Assembly (NCBI GenBank): GCA_002840095.1
Contig: PGZL01000001.1
Coordinates: 6,718 to 70,717 of the forward strand
DNA from: Gammaproteobacteria bacterium HGW-Gammaproteobacteria-1
GTDB lineage: Bacteria; Pseudomonadota; Gammaproteobacteria; Thiohalomonadales; Thiohalomonadaceae
Direction: 5' to 3'
DNA length: 64,000 nt
This document shows positions 50,948 to 59,860 of the stretch, piece after piece (the stretch's first letter is position 1; the number at the start of each line of letters is the position of its first letter). The notes beneath the pieces are model-generated. The model was not told the DNA's origin. It made no database searches and saw nothing but the letters and a program-made list of their open reading frames with translations. Both the position numbers and the translations under genes were made by a program.

Positions 50948-51695
50948 TACCAATACCAACTGTCTCGAGGGCATGCGCTGCCCAAGCCCGGAGTGCGGCA
51001 GCGAGGGGGCATTCAGGATCGTGGGCCTGACAACGGCCACCATGGGCGACGACGGCGCCGATGAGTATGAGGGGCTGGAGTATGACGGCAAGGCGCCGTG
51101 CCGGTGTGTGGCTTGTGGTCACCAGGGTATCGTGGCCGAGTTCCGGGAACACGACCTCACGACCCGCAGCACCATCTACCTCGATGTGTTCGAAACCCGC
51201 TTTGCCGACGGCAGCACTAAGGCGGGATTCAGTCTGGACGACGAGAGCGGCCACTTTCCTATCGAGATCCACGACGAGTGGAAGACGCTCGACGAGTTCA
51301 AGAAGCAGTTCCCCGAGTATTTCGACCTCCTCGAATACATCCAGCACGACACCCGCATCGGCCAGGCGCTGATGCGTGGGGCAGCCATTCTGAGGGCTCG
51401 CGGCCAGGAGCTGTGGGGTGCCGGTGGAGATATCACTGTGCAGGGGCTGGTGGACGCTTTCGGTGCCGAGCGCGGACTCTGGGGTGAGGTGCCTGCCTTC
51501 CCTCGTACCGACTGGCGGCACGCCGTCGCCAAAGGCGACACCCTCCAGGGCTACTGGGAGTGGGCGCTGGCCGAGGTCGAGAATATGAAGGAGGGCTGGT
51601 CGGAGGCGGTTTCCGGGCAGGAAACCAACCTGGAATTCCGTGAATGGGTGCTGGCGGCTCTGGCAAAGGCCCCCGAAGAATTGGAGGCTCAATAA
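50940..51695 (+). CDS. Hypothetical 251-aa protein with a zinc ribbon
   Basis: It starts at GTG 50940. The N-terminus holds Cys-Pro-x-x-Glu-Cys and later Cys-x-Cys-x-x-Cys-Gly-His, a zinc-ribbon pattern at about 14-62. Acidic, mostly helical sequence follows, with 'ELWGAGGDITVQGLVDAFG' and Trp-rich segments in the C-terminal half. No family is recognised. The stop overlaps the next start by one base (TAATG). Confidence 0.6.
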   Translation: MANTNTNCLEGMRCPSPECGSEGAFRIVGLTTATMGDDGADEYEGLEYDGKAPCRCVACGHQGIVAEFREHDLTTRSTIYLDVFETRFADGSTKAGFSLDDESGHFPIEIHDEWKTLDEFKKQFPEYFDLLEYIQHDTRIGQALMRGAAILRARGQELWGAGGDITVQGLVDAFGAERGLWGEVPAFPRTDWRHAVAKGDTLQGYWEWALAEVENMKEGWSEAVSGQETNLEFREWVLAALAKAPEELEAQ

Positions 51696-52369
51696 TGCGT
51701 GGCGCACCGAACATCTTCGACGTGCTGATCCCGATCCCCTACTCCCCCTACGGGATGATGATCCTGCAGGGTTCCGGCGTCATCGGGCGCCGGCAGGGCG
51801 ACAACTACGTCATTGACTACGAAGGCAACTGCTACGGCGCAGAAAGCCTCTTGTCGTTCGAGTCTCGCGTCCTCCGCGCGGCGGATCGTGCCTCCGTGAA
51901 TTATCCGACGGCCGCGCGCATGGCCATCCTTGCGCCGGGCGCTTTTGTGAAGGTCGGCGAATACGACTATGCCAGCAAGGCCCTGGTGTTGTTCGACAGC
52001 GCGCCGGGCCTACGCATGTTGCGGGAATGGCTGGGTGATGAACCATTGCCGCAGGTGCGCCGCGCGGCCAGTGATCTCTGGCGTGTGGTGCAGGTCCACG
52101 CGGTGGCGGCGAATGGTGATGCAGTAAGCCTCGAAGACCACGACGTTCCCGGTGTGTACGACGTCGAGGTGCCCGGTCTGCTGTGGGATGACGCCACGGT
52201 GGCCACCGCAGCGCTCCGCCGCTTCCATGGTGTTGTGCCGGTGGCCGATACGGAGGCGCTCCAGTTCACGGTGCGTGATGGCGATCGTGAACTGATGCCG
52301 GCGGAAGAGGATGTCGCCGAGGTTGACGTCTGCGGCGGCGCCGTGAGTAAGCGCAACGTGGCGACATGA
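51695..52369 (+). CDS. Hypothetical 224-aa protein
   Basis: ATG 51695 overlaps the previous stop by one base. The N-terminus is Pro/Ile-rich ('DVLIPIPYSPYG'), then a mixed alpha/beta protein that ends in an acidic Val/Asp-rich stretch. It has no signal peptide or recognised motif. It is the third gene of a probable operon that begins at the 50686 promoter and may extend to 54049. Confidence 0.6.
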   Translation: MRGAPNIFDVLIPIPYSPYGMMILQGSGVIGRRQGDNYVIDYEGNCYGAESLLSFESRVLRAADRASVNYPTAARMAILAPGAFVKVGEYDYASKALVLFDSAPGLRMLREWLGDEPLPQVRRAASDLWRVVQVHAVAANGDAVSLEDHDVPGVYDVEVPGLLWDDATVATAALRRFHGVVPVADTEALQFTVRDGDRELMPAEEDVAEVDVCGGAVSKRNVAT

Positions 52370-52430
52370 TCAAGGCTTGCAATCCCCATCACACCCCTGC
52401 CGTCCTCAAGGACCTATTGGAGCAACGCTA

Positions 52431-53009
52431 ATGGCTATCCAGACGCTCTATCACTACACCGTAGGCCTCAAGCTGCGCTCGATCTTCGCCGAAGGTCACC
52501 TGCGCCTTGCGCCGCGCAAGCCGCGTTACCCCGAGCGTGGGGTGGTGTGGCTGTCGGCCAATCCGACCTATGAGCTGTCGGCTCTCAAGGTGGGGATGAC
52601 GCCTGACGGGGTGATGACGGTCTTGACCTTGGAACAGATGCGCGTGGCGTGCCAGGGCCTCTACCGTTTTGTAGTTGCGCCGGCCGCCCTCGACCTGCCG
52701 CTGTACCCGTGGGAGATCCTCAAGACCCGTGCCCGGATCAAGGACAAGGTGCGTGCCACGATGCTGCGCACAGCCGGTGAATGCGGGGCCAATTTCGCGG
52801 AATGGTTTGGGGTCATGGCGCCGTTGCCGGTGGACAACCTGCCGCTTGAAATCATGGAGGGTGGCGTGTGGCGCGCGATTTCGCCGGCCGAGGCCCTGGG
52901 ACAGGCGGCCATTGACGATGGAACGCGCATTCTCCAGGCGACCATGAGCCAGATGCCGGCGGGGCGCCGCGTCCCCGAGGGTGGTTTTGTCCCTGGAGCA
53001 ATTTGGTAG
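52431..53009 (+). CDS. 'YHYT' family protein A (possible ART-like fold)
   Basis: A 192-residue protein (ATG 52431) with 'LYHYTVGLKLRSIFAEGHLRL' at the N-terminus, 'GVVWLSANP' as the second landmark, 'GLYRFVV' in the middle and 'LEIMEGGVWRAISPAEAL' near the end. The next gene has the same four landmarks. The 'YHYT...I...G.L' and 'VWL' order resembles DarT- and ART-like domains that modify nucleic acid or protein, but conserved catalytic residues are not certain. Confidence 0.5.
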   Translation: MAIQTLYHYTVGLKLRSIFAEGHLRLAPRKPRYPERGVVWLSANPTYELSALKVGMTPDGVMTVLTLEQMRVACQGLYRFVVAPAALDLPLYPWEILKTRARIKDKVRATMLRTAGECGANFAEWFGVMAPLPVDNLPLEIMEGGVWRAISPAEALGQAAIDDGTRILQATMSQMPAGRRVPEGGFVPGAIW

Positions 53010-53036
53010 CCCGACCTTTAGGAGGAGAAACGGATT

Positions 53037-53555
53037 ATGGCCATCTATCACTACACCACCGGCGCGAGGCTCCACGATATCGCCAAGAGCGGTGTGTTGC
53101 GGACCTTTCCCGAGCGGCCTGCTGATTATTTGCACGGGGTGGTCTGGTTGACGAAGGAAGCCGAAATGGAACGTTCCGTCCTCGACAAGGACTGGCGCGA
53201 TCCTGAAGTCTTCGCGGCAAAGTACGACGGTCTGTATCGGTTTGTCGTGCAAAAGAAGCTGCCAATCGCGATCTACGGTTGGCATCGGTTGACGGAAGCG
53301 ATGGGGCTGCATTGGCGCAGCAAGAAGAACCTTGCGGCGTGGGCGGTGAGCGTGTGCGCCAACCCGAGCGACTGGCTGGGTGTGTTGCAGTCCATTCCGC
53401 TGGAGTACGTGACGTTGGAGCGGTTCGAGGGCAATAGCCTGTGGAGGCCGGTGGCTCTGGAGGAGGCGCTCAACCTGACACAACCTCCCCTTCCACTCCT
53501 GATCGACCAAGGGCCACGCTTCCGGCACAAGCACGTAGGCGCGAGTTTCCGGTAA
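53037..53555 (+). CDS. 'YHYT' family protein B (paralogue of the preceding gene)
   Basis: ATG 53037 follows GGAGGAGAAA. The 172-residue protein has 'IYHYTTGARLHDIAKSGVL', 'GVVWLTKEA', 'GLYRFVV' and 'LERFEGNSLWRPVALEEAL', each paired with the same segment in protein A. It lacks A's last 20 residues. The pair probably arose by tandem duplication. The role is inferred to be the same as A. The stop overlaps the next start (TAATG). Confidence 0.55.
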   Translation: MAIYHYTTGARLHDIAKSGVLRTFPERPADYLHGVVWLTKEAEMERSVLDKDWRDPEVFAAKYDGLYRFVVQKKLPIAIYGWHRLTEAMGLHWRSKKNLAAWAVSVCANPSDWLGVLQSIPLEYVTLERFEGNSLWRPVALEEALNLTQPPLPLLIDQGPRFRHKHVGASFR

Positions 53556-54049
53556 TGGTGCGACTGTCAACGAGGGAAGCCCTTGCGCGCGGCCTCATCG
53601 ACGATGCCGAGGCGCGGCGCATCGAGAGAGCGCGGCTGGCGCGTCGGCACCAGCGTGCATATGCCAGCGACTCTCCACAGTCGGTGTTGCAGCGAGTCGT
53701 CTGTGCGCGCTGGCCGGACGAGGCGGTGTCGGAATACGTGGGGGCGGTGCCGTGGCGCCGGTTCAGGCTTGATGTGGCGTTCCCGGCTATTCGTCTGTGT
53801 ATTGAGGTGGATGGGTGGGAGCACCATGGGCGCTTCAAGAGCGATTTCAAGCGCGATCGGGACCGTGTTCGTCTGCTCCAGGTGTGTGGATGGCGGGTGT
53901 TCCCGTTTTATGCCTCGGAAATCCTTAGGGATACCGGCTACGTGTTGGAGATGATCGCGGAAATGCGTGAAGTGTTACTTCGCGAAGCCGTGGCAAGAGG
54001 GGACATCAATTCTGGAGATATGACGCGGGGAAGTGGTCGCCACGGATAA
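53555..54049 (+). CDS. DUF559/Vsr-like endonuclease
   Basis: A 164-residue protein (ATG 53555; a longer frame to 53441 overlaps the previous gene). The segment from about 70 reads Arg-Leu-Asp-Val-Ala-Phe, then 'LCIEVDGWEHH' and 'RDRDRVRLLQVCGWRVFPF', the PD-(D/E)xK core of DUF559 and very-short-patch-repair-like nucleases (Asp, Glu-x-Asp, then Gly-Trp-x-Val). It may be a nicking or branched-DNA endonuclease. A basic N-terminal part (1-60) could contact DNA. Confidence 0.75.
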   Translation: MVRLSTREALARGLIDDAEARRIERARLARRHQRAYASDSPQSVLQRVVCARWPDEAVSEYVGAVPWRRFRLDVAFPAIRLCIEVDGWEHHGRFKSDFKRDRDRVRLLQVCGWRVFPFYASEILRDTGYVLEMIAEMREVLLREAVARGDINSGDMTRGSGRHG

Positions 54050-54107
54050 GCAATAACCAAGGCGCACACTGGAAACTGGGGTTTGTGGAAGAATGGAGGG
54101 GGCAATA

Positions 54108-54914
54108 ATGCAACAAGCAACCTTTTTCGATACCGAGTGGCGGGAATCGCCAAATCCACACCAGGGTGCGCGCCTGTATTACTCGGGGGCGAACCGTCCA
54201 TATGACGCACACGGCCTCATTCGGGCCGGTGTTGCGGTGGGGGTTGCGGCCCCAGAGCTGGGCAAGGAAACGGCGCGCCTGCTGGTGGACTATACGCGCG
54301 TTGGGGGGCAGGTCTTTGTTGACTCCGGGGCATTCCCGTCCTCGCGCAAGGGCCAGGAACTGGATTTCAGGCAGCAGGTATTTCCGGTCTACAAGCGATT
54401 GCTCGACGCCGGCGCCATTGCCGACAATGTGCTACTTGTGGCACCGGATTATGTCGGCAATCAGGCTCGTAGCCGCTCCCTTTTGGCTGAGCATCAGAAT
54501 GCAGTGCGGCGCCTGCTTGCGCGCGGCGCATCGGTGATGATCCCCCTGCAGAAAGGGCTCATCCCGACGGCGTGGTTGTGGCGGGAGGCGGTAGCAATGT
54601 TTGGCGCCGACGGCCTTGTTGCCGGTATTCCTTCGCGCGATGCGGCCTTCAGCGTCGAGGACCTGCAGCAGTTCCTGCACAGCGCCTGTCCCGCTCGATT
54701 GCACATGCTCGGGTTGGGGGCAGACAAGGCGCGCCTGCTGCCGAGCCTTGCGTTGGTCGCCCAGATGGCGCCGAACACCCTGGTGTCGTATGACGCGCCA
54801 CCCGAATCCGAGCACATATCGGTGCCGGAAGGCGGATTACCGAACGTATCCATGCCCTGGTGCAGGCCGAAAGCGGTTGGCTCGGAGCGCCGGCGGCTCC
54901 CACGCCTTGGGTAG
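54108..54914 (+). CDS. Putative TGT/DpdA-like TIM-barrel protein
   Basis: A 268-residue protein; ATG 54108 has GGAGGG 7 bp upstream (ATG 54093 possible). 'VFVDSGAF' at about 69-76 places an Asp as in queuine/archaeosine transglycosylases and in DpdA, which swaps guanine for preQ0 in DNA. 'APDYVGNQ', 'MIPLQKG', 'VAGIPSRDAAF' and 'MLGLGADKARLLP' continue as beta strands of a barrel. No zinc-binding Cys set is present, which is also true of DpdA. No preQ0 synthesis genes were seen, so the substrate is open. Confidence 0.5.
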   Translation: MQQATFFDTEWRESPNPHQGARLYYSGANRPYDAHGLIRAGVAVGVAAPELGKETARLLVDYTRVGGQVFVDSGAFPSSRKGQELDFRQQVFPVYKRLLDAGAIADNVLLVAPDYVGNQARSRSLLAEHQNAVRRLLARGASVMIPLQKGLIPTAWLWREAVAMFGADGLVAGIPSRDAAFSVEDLQQFLHSACPARLHMLGLGADKARLLPSLALVAQMAPNTLVSYDAPPESEHISVPEGGLPNVSMPWCRPKAVGSERRRLPRLG

Positions 54915-55045
54915 AATCGGGTACCGTACCACCCTGCAACCGCTCTTCATGCCAGGTGGCGGCGGCCGCGGACGACGCATAGCCGTTTCCAGGCGGTACA
55001 ATGACGCAGTGCCCCTATAGGTGGGCGAGAGATAAAGGTAGCGTT

Positions 55046-56014
55046 GTGGCAAGCGAGAGCCGGAAGGAAATCAACCGCGGAGTCGTCCTCCAGTTGCTCC
55101 GCGACGGGCACCACCCGTCCGCGCAGCGGGTATTGGCATCAGGGGGGCGAGGTGCTCAGGCGGATGTCCTAAAGGATATCCGGGAGACGCTGGTTGAACT
55201 GGTGAATAACCTGGAGCGGCCGGATATACCGGAGGAGATACTAACGCTGACCCGTAAGGTCGTGGACATCGCGTGGGACAAGCTGGGGCCGTACCGCCGG
55301 GAAGCGGATGAGGCCGTAGCGGCGGCCAAGGAGGCGGTGTCCGTAGCCCAGCTTGAGCGCTCCGCAGCCCTAGAACAGCTCGATACGACCGTTCAGCAAT
55401 TGGATGACCTGCGACGCCAGCTCGAGAGTACCAAGAAGGCGTTAGCTGCGGCCGAAGGTAAGGGGGTGCAGCTGGAGAGCGATCGACAGGCGCTGGCTGC
55501 TCGTTACGAGCAGCTGAAGGAATTCTCGGAGCAACGCGCTGCCGAGGCGGAAGCATTCAAAGCGGACGTGGTGCGGGCGCAGGAGGCGCGGAGCCGTGAG
55601 CACGCGGAGGCCGTGGCCAACTTGAAGCGCGACCAGGCCGAAACTTTGGCTGCCGAGCATGCGCGTTTCCAGGAGATGGAGGCTCGCTACCAAACGGCCA
55701 TCAAGGAGCTGAAAGAGGAGCATCGGCAGCGGGAGGCGCTGGCGGCCGGGCGTGAAGCGGCGCTGCGCAAGGAGGCTGAGGTCGTGAGCGCATCCCTGCA
55801 CCAGGTGGAACGCGAACTGGCGGCCGCACAGGCGGCAGGGCAACAGTTGACGCAGCAGAATGCTGACCTTCGTGGAGGATCTGCTCGGCAGCAGGAGGAG
55901 AGTGAGGTGCTGCGGAGCGAGCTTCAGCAAGCGATGGTGACGCGTGCCGCATTGGAGGCGGAAGTTCGGTTGTTGCGTGAACAGATTAAGAACATAGCAA
56001 AGAGTGGAGGCTGA
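55046..56014 (+). CDS. kfrA: KfrA-like plasmid DNA-binding coiled-coil protein
   Basis: It starts at GTG 55046 (AAGG upstream) and has 322 residues. The N-terminal 70 residues, 'KEINRGVVLQLLRDGHHPSAQRVLA', form the KfrA helix-turn-helix domain, and residues 75-320 form an unbroken coiled coil of Ala, Gln, Glu, Leu and Arg. KfrA proteins bind plasmid DNA and help stability and partition, and they are a good plasmid marker. No partner korA/B or incC is nearby. Confidence 0.85.
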   Translation: MASESRKEINRGVVLQLLRDGHHPSAQRVLASGGRGAQADVLKDIRETLVELVNNLERPDIPEEILTLTRKVVDIAWDKLGPYRREADEAVAAAKEAVSVAQLERSAALEQLDTTVQQLDDLRRQLESTKKALAAAEGKGVQLESDRQALAARYEQLKEFSEQRAAEAEAFKADVVRAQEARSREHAEAVANLKRDQAETLAAEHARFQEMEARYQTAIKELKEEHRQREALAAGREAALRKEAEVVSASLHQVERELAAAQAAGQQLTQQNADLRGGSARQQEESEVLRSELQQAMVTRAALEAEVRLLREQIKNIAKSGG

Positions 56015-56081
56015 TCGGGTCAATCCGGCCTACCCGTGTTGCCGCCCGACGCCGCCCCCTCCCGCTAGGGCCGGCACCCTT

Positions 56082-56773
56082 TTACCACAGCCCCTCGATG
56101 TGGCCTTCGAGCACCAATCCCATGCGGATTTTTGCCCCAGTGCGATGGTCGGTGACCAAGTCATCGCGCTCGCGGTAGGTCCGCACCTTGTCCCCTCGCT
56201 GGCCACTACCCAGCTGCTGCCGCCGACAGCCGGCCCGGTCCACCTCAGCTTTGTCCTGATAGAACGTGGCCACCCGGGCCTCCAGTAGCTCGCGCGCCAA
56301 CCGGCGGTTGTGGTGCTGGCTCTTGGCCGAGGCCTTCGCCTCAATGCCGGTGGGTTTGTGTCGCATCACGACGCAAGAATCGGTGGTGTTGCGGTGCTGC
56401 CCACCCGGACCGGAATCGCGGGTTGTGAACACCTCGATGTCCGCGTCACGCAGTACCCAAGCATCCGCGGCCGGCGGCCCCAGGACTGCAACCGTCACCG
56501 TGGAGGTATGCACGCGTCCTCGGCGTTCAGTTGGGGGTATGCGCTGCCAGCGGTGGCCTCCGGCCTCCTGCTGCAAAGGGGAAACAAGGCGGGGGGCCCC
56601 TCAATGGAGAGGACGAACAGCGTTCAGCCGTGACCGGCCGACTGGGACTCAATGATGTCCGCGGTGAGGTGGTGGCGCTCTGCGTAGCGCAGATAGACGG
56701 TGGCTTGGCGCTCGACCAAAAGTCGCGCATCCTGCCCTCCCTCTCCCGGTCGTATCTCGATATGTAATTTCAT
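56082..56773 (-). pseudogene. RF1-type release-factor-like gene with an in-frame TGA and a frameshift
   Basis: From ATG at 56773 the frame gives 'HIEIRPGEGGQDA', the start of the release-factor PCRF domain, and meets TGA at 56626 after 49 codons. The same frame continues 'TLFVLSIEGPPALFPL' in line with homologues, then the match moves to the -1 frame at CCCCTTTG. It goes on with 'EAGGHRWQRIPPTERRG', 'SGPGGQHRNTTDS' (the GGQ loop) and 'DHRTGAKIRMG'. Pro-Pro-Thr equals the PxT motif of RF1. Domain 1 is missing. Either a decayed gene or one that needs recoding. Confidence 0.75.
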
Positions 56774-56819
56774 GACACTACTTTCCATTATTACCTGACG
56801 GCCTATCCGTCACGCGGAA

Positions 56820-58226
56820 TTATGGCAGCTCTGCCAGCGACCGCAAGACGTCTATTAATTCTGGGAATAGGAACGCCACGAGGTCATTAAATTGTGGGTC
56901 TGGCCGGTATGCTGGGTCATTGGCCGCCAGGCGTGGTTTATATGTGGCTGCTTTTTCTCGCCATTTCCCCGTCGCATCCTCTGCCAAAATTTGGTTCACC
57001 CGCCCGTACACCGCAAGCGCATGTCGAAACAGCCTGAAGAATCGCTTGTGCGCCCCTTCGATGCGATGTGCCACTTCTATGAGCCTTTTGAATCCTGTCC
57101 CGACCGGATATCCTTCACGGGCTGAGTAAAGGGCGCTAATGAGCGTGGCTATGCCGCTACCATCATTCGGATACCGAGGTAGTGATAACCCTCGCTGCCG
57201 GAACTTTGTGCGCAAGTTGCGCCATTCAGGTTGGTCTTCTTTGCGGAACGTGAAATGCCCCAACCAATAGCGATCGAATGCCGCACGCAGCGCAGCTGCG
57301 TCGGACTGTGTAGTTATTCGTTCATGCTCCTTGTCATAGTCGAACAAGAATACCCGCTGCCGCTCTCGATCGATGGTCAGTTCGTCGAATCCGACGTGCC
57401 GGCCGTTCCACAGCGTCTCGATGCGCCCGTCCACGATTCTGGGTTCCATCCAGCCGCAATTCAAAATAAACCGGCCGGTGGCCCGCGACGCCTTCAACGT
57501 GTCTTCACTGGCTAGGAACAGGTTCCGATTGTTGTTATAGAAAATGTCGTCCTGGGTGAGCCGGGCCTTGTCTTCATCGTACGTCTTGAATATCCAGCAC
57601 AGCACGCCACCATTCTCTAGGTAGAACACCCGTCGTTCGGCGATGACGTGCAGGAAGGTGGTGGATAGCTGGATCTCGAACGCAACGGGGATGCCGTTGA
57701 AGATCGCCTGTACGTCCGGCTTGCGCCAGGACGCACGGTCCTGCCCGCGCCAAACCTTCTCCACAGCCACATCGGAGAACCGCGGGTCACACCGCAGGCT
57801 CTCGGCGACGATCTGCTTCATCCGAATATGGGCATGGCTTTCTTTCGCGCCGTTGTACTTGCGAGCGTTGATTTCGTCTGCACTGAGTTCGCCTCGGGTG
57901 CGTGCGGGACAGCTACCATCCTCCAGATTGTGTCGGAAGTAGAACCGCCCCTTCTCCTTCATGCTGACCAGGTAGACCAGGACGCCGCACATGGGGCAGA
58001 CATACAGCGGCTCACCCTTCACTCTCGCCTCGGCCAGTTGCATTCGCAGTTCTTCCGCTTTGGCGTAATCGGTCCCGATGGCCTTGGTGACGGGAACAAG
58101 GGAGCCAGTTTCGTAGTTCTGGACCTCGCGGATTTCCGGATCATTAACAGAAAGAGGAGCAGGCGGATGGTGGTTCGCGGCGTTCATAGAAATAGAGGTG
58201 TCCTCGGTGAGCGGCATTTGGATCAC
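56820..58226 (-). CDS. CoiA/DUF6035-like protein
   Basis: A 468-residue minus-strand protein. GTG at 58226 has AGGGG upstream; ATG 58217 is possible, and the frame to 58328 overlaps the next gene. 'CPMCG' with 'RFYFRHNL' at about 100-125 is a zinc-bearing N-terminal segment, and 'KPDVQAIFNGIPVAFEIQLS' near 190-210 is the Asp, Glu-x-Gln core of a CoiA-type PD-(D/E)xK nuclease. CoiA acts in competence; DUF6035 proteins occur on plasmids. The C-terminal 200 residues are helical and unknown. Confidence 0.7.
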   Translation of the reverse strand: MIQMPLTEDTSISMNAANHHPPAPLSVNDPEIREVQNYETGSLVPVTKAIGTDYAKAEELRMQLAEARVKGEPLYVCPMCGVLVYLVSMKEKGRFYFRHNLEDGSCPARTRGELSADEINARKYNGAKESHAHIRMKQIVAESLRCDPRFSDVAVEKVWRGQDRASWRKPDVQAIFNGIPVAFEIQLSTTFLHVIAERRVFYLENGGVLCWIFKTYDEDKARLTQDDIFYNNNRNLFLASEDTLKASRATGRFILNCGWMEPRIVDGRIETLWNGRHVGFDELTIDRERQRVFLFDYDKEHERITTQSDAAALRAAFDRYWLGHFTFRKEDQPEWRNLRTKFRQRGLSLPRYPNDGSGIATLISALYSAREGYPVGTGFKRLIEVAHRIEGAHKRFFRLFRHALAVYGRVNQILAEDATGKWREKAATYKPRLAANDPAYRPDPQFNDLVAFLFPELIDVLRSLAELP

Positions 58227-58275
58227 TCTACCGCCCCTTCTGAGGACATTTCTACCCGCAATTATGTCGCAGCGA

Positions 58276-58572
58276 TTAAATGGGTTTGGTATGTCGGTGG
58301 GGACAAGTGGCACATTGCGGGCGGTCATCGTCCGTGCTCTTCCGGAAAAAGCCCCGGTAGATGCCGAGCAACGACGTGGCAGTAAACCCGAGTTGCATTA
58401 TCAGCAGCCAGCGGAAGCCAGTGGCGAGATAAAGGGCGATCAGCGCGAGATTGCTGACCAAGAATATTGCGAATGCCCAGCGCATCCTTGGGCCCTGCCA
58501 AGCCACAAGGAACGAGCCGAGCAAACCCGTCAGGCTCCCGGTTATCTCAAGGAGGGAGAAATCGGGGTTCAA
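58276..58572 (-). CDS. Small membrane protein, PnuC-like region
   Basis: A 98-residue minus-strand protein with three hydrophobic segments at about 10-26, 30-50 and 55-75, then a Cys/His-rich tail (Cys-x-x-Cys-x-x-Arg-His). 'LTGLLGSFLVAW' followed by 'WLLIMQLGFTATSLLGIYR' resembles the core of PnuC-type membrane proteins but is far too short for a transporter. Role unknown. It lies just upstream of the CoiA-like gene. Confidence 0.55.
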   Translation of the reverse strand: MNPDFSLLEITGSLTGLLGSFLVAWQGPRMRWAFAIFLVSNLALIALYLATGFRWLLIMQLGFTATSLLGIYRGFFRKSTDDDRPQCATCPHRHTKPI

Positions 58573-58608
58573 GGCGTGACTCCGGTCATTGCGAATACTC
58601 CCATTTCG

Positions 58609-59829
58609 CTAGGTGGCATAGACACAGCGGCGCTGGGCATCAACCGCGGCCGGGATTTTGCGGTGCCAATGCGGCATGGCTTGCAGGCGGTCCATAGCGC
58701 CGAGGTCGGGCGTTACATAATGCTGGGCGACGAGTTCGCGCAGCGCGGTCTCCTCGTCTCGGTACACGACATGACCTAGCAGGCCAGCCGCATCATAGAA
58801 CTGGATCCGGGCATCGCCCCCACCACCACTCATTTCCGGCAGGATCGCCCCCCAACGGGAGCCATCCTTTGTGCGTGCTTCGATGCCATAGATGGCCCCG
58901 CCGTTGACGGCGATCAGCCGTTCGCGGTGGACCGCTTTGGCCGCGGCCATCCAGGCTCCGGCGACGATCAGGTTCTTGTCCTCAATGTTTACGGCTACCA
59001 GATTCTCCATGCTCGCCACGACCTGACCGATATCGGGGTTCATACCGGCCGCCTGCAGTAGCGTCGGCAGCCTCGCCCCCACGGCGGCGGCCACACGCTG
59101 CCGCTCGTCCGCCTGCGGGTACACACCGCTGGCGTAATCCCCTAGCCCGCGGCCATTGGTCGACACTAGGAAGGGGTTATCCTGGCCCCCGGCCTTCATG
59201 GTTGCCTCCAGCCAGACCTCGAAGGCCCGCGCGAACAGCTCCGGCGCGGTAGAGAAATGCGGGGGGCGCCGCCGGCGGTCGGCGTCAAGCGACTGTGTTG
59301 CAAACGAGGAAAAGCCGTTCCCGTCCGGATTCGCGCCCAGCACCAGGTCGCGCATCAGCGCGGTCAGCAGAGTCGGCCGAGCGTTCCCGTGGACATCCCC
59401 CCTTTTGAGTTGGACCAGAGCAGCGCTGCTGGCGAAGCCGTGCGCGCTAGCGAGGTGGTTGTCCAGAAAATGAGCCCAGTTGTGCGCCAGGGTGCCGATC
59501 GACTGGCTGCGAGCAGGGATGTTAAGAGTCCAGAGGCCGCGGGCAGCGCGTGCGGCGACGGTGTCGCAAGGGCGCGCTCCTAGGTACAAGGTCAGTCTGC
59601 CGTTGAGACCGAGTTGCGCGGCGGGCACGCAGAGCGCGCGGCCGAGGTCTGTCAGCGCGCCATGGGCGGCATTGAGTGCCTCGATTCGATCGTCCGCCTC
59701 CATCCCGCCGGCATAGCGCACGGCGCGTAGCCCAAATTCGGAACATAAAACCTTCGCGTTGATGGCGCAAAACGGCTGATTGGTCGGACGCAGTTGCGGC
59801 TCGATATTGGTCCGGCGGCCCTGGAGCAT
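58609..59829 (-). CDS. LPD1 domain protein (stand-alone polyvalent-type domain)
   Basis: A 406-residue protein with the LPD1 signature: 'FGLRAVRYAGG' at about 32-42, then 'LNAAHGALTDLG' at 52-63, 'LNGRLTLYLGAR' at 75-86 and 'LAHNWAHFLDN' at 114-124. In most LPD1 domains the last motif is close to His-Glu-Trp-x-His-x-Leu-Asp-Asn; here the metal-binding Glu is Asn, so a protease-like role is unlikely. Such domains usually sit in giant plasmid proteins. GGGGGG precedes ATG at 59829. Confidence 0.8.
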   Translation of the reverse strand: MLQGRRTNIEPQLRPTNQPFCAINAKVLCSEFGLRAVRYAGGMEADDRIEALNAAHGALTDLGRALCVPAAQLGLNGRLTLYLGARPCDTVAARAARGLWTLNIPARSQSIGTLAHNWAHFLDNHLASAHGFASSAALVQLKRGDVHGNARPTLLTALMRDLVLGANPDGNGFSSFATQSLDADRRRRPPHFSTAPELFARAFEVWLEATMKAGGQDNPFLVSTNGRGLGDYASGVYPQADERQRVAAAVGARLPTLLQAAGMNPDIGQVVASMENLVAVNIEDKNLIVAGAWMAAAKAVHRERLIAVNGGAIYGIEARTKDGSRWGAILPEMSGGGGDARIQFYDAAGLLGHVVYRDEETALRELVAQHYVTPDLGAMDRLQAMPHWHRKIPAAVDAQRRCVYAT

Positions 59830-59860
59830 GACGGGTACCCCCCTGTCTGGTATGGGGGCA

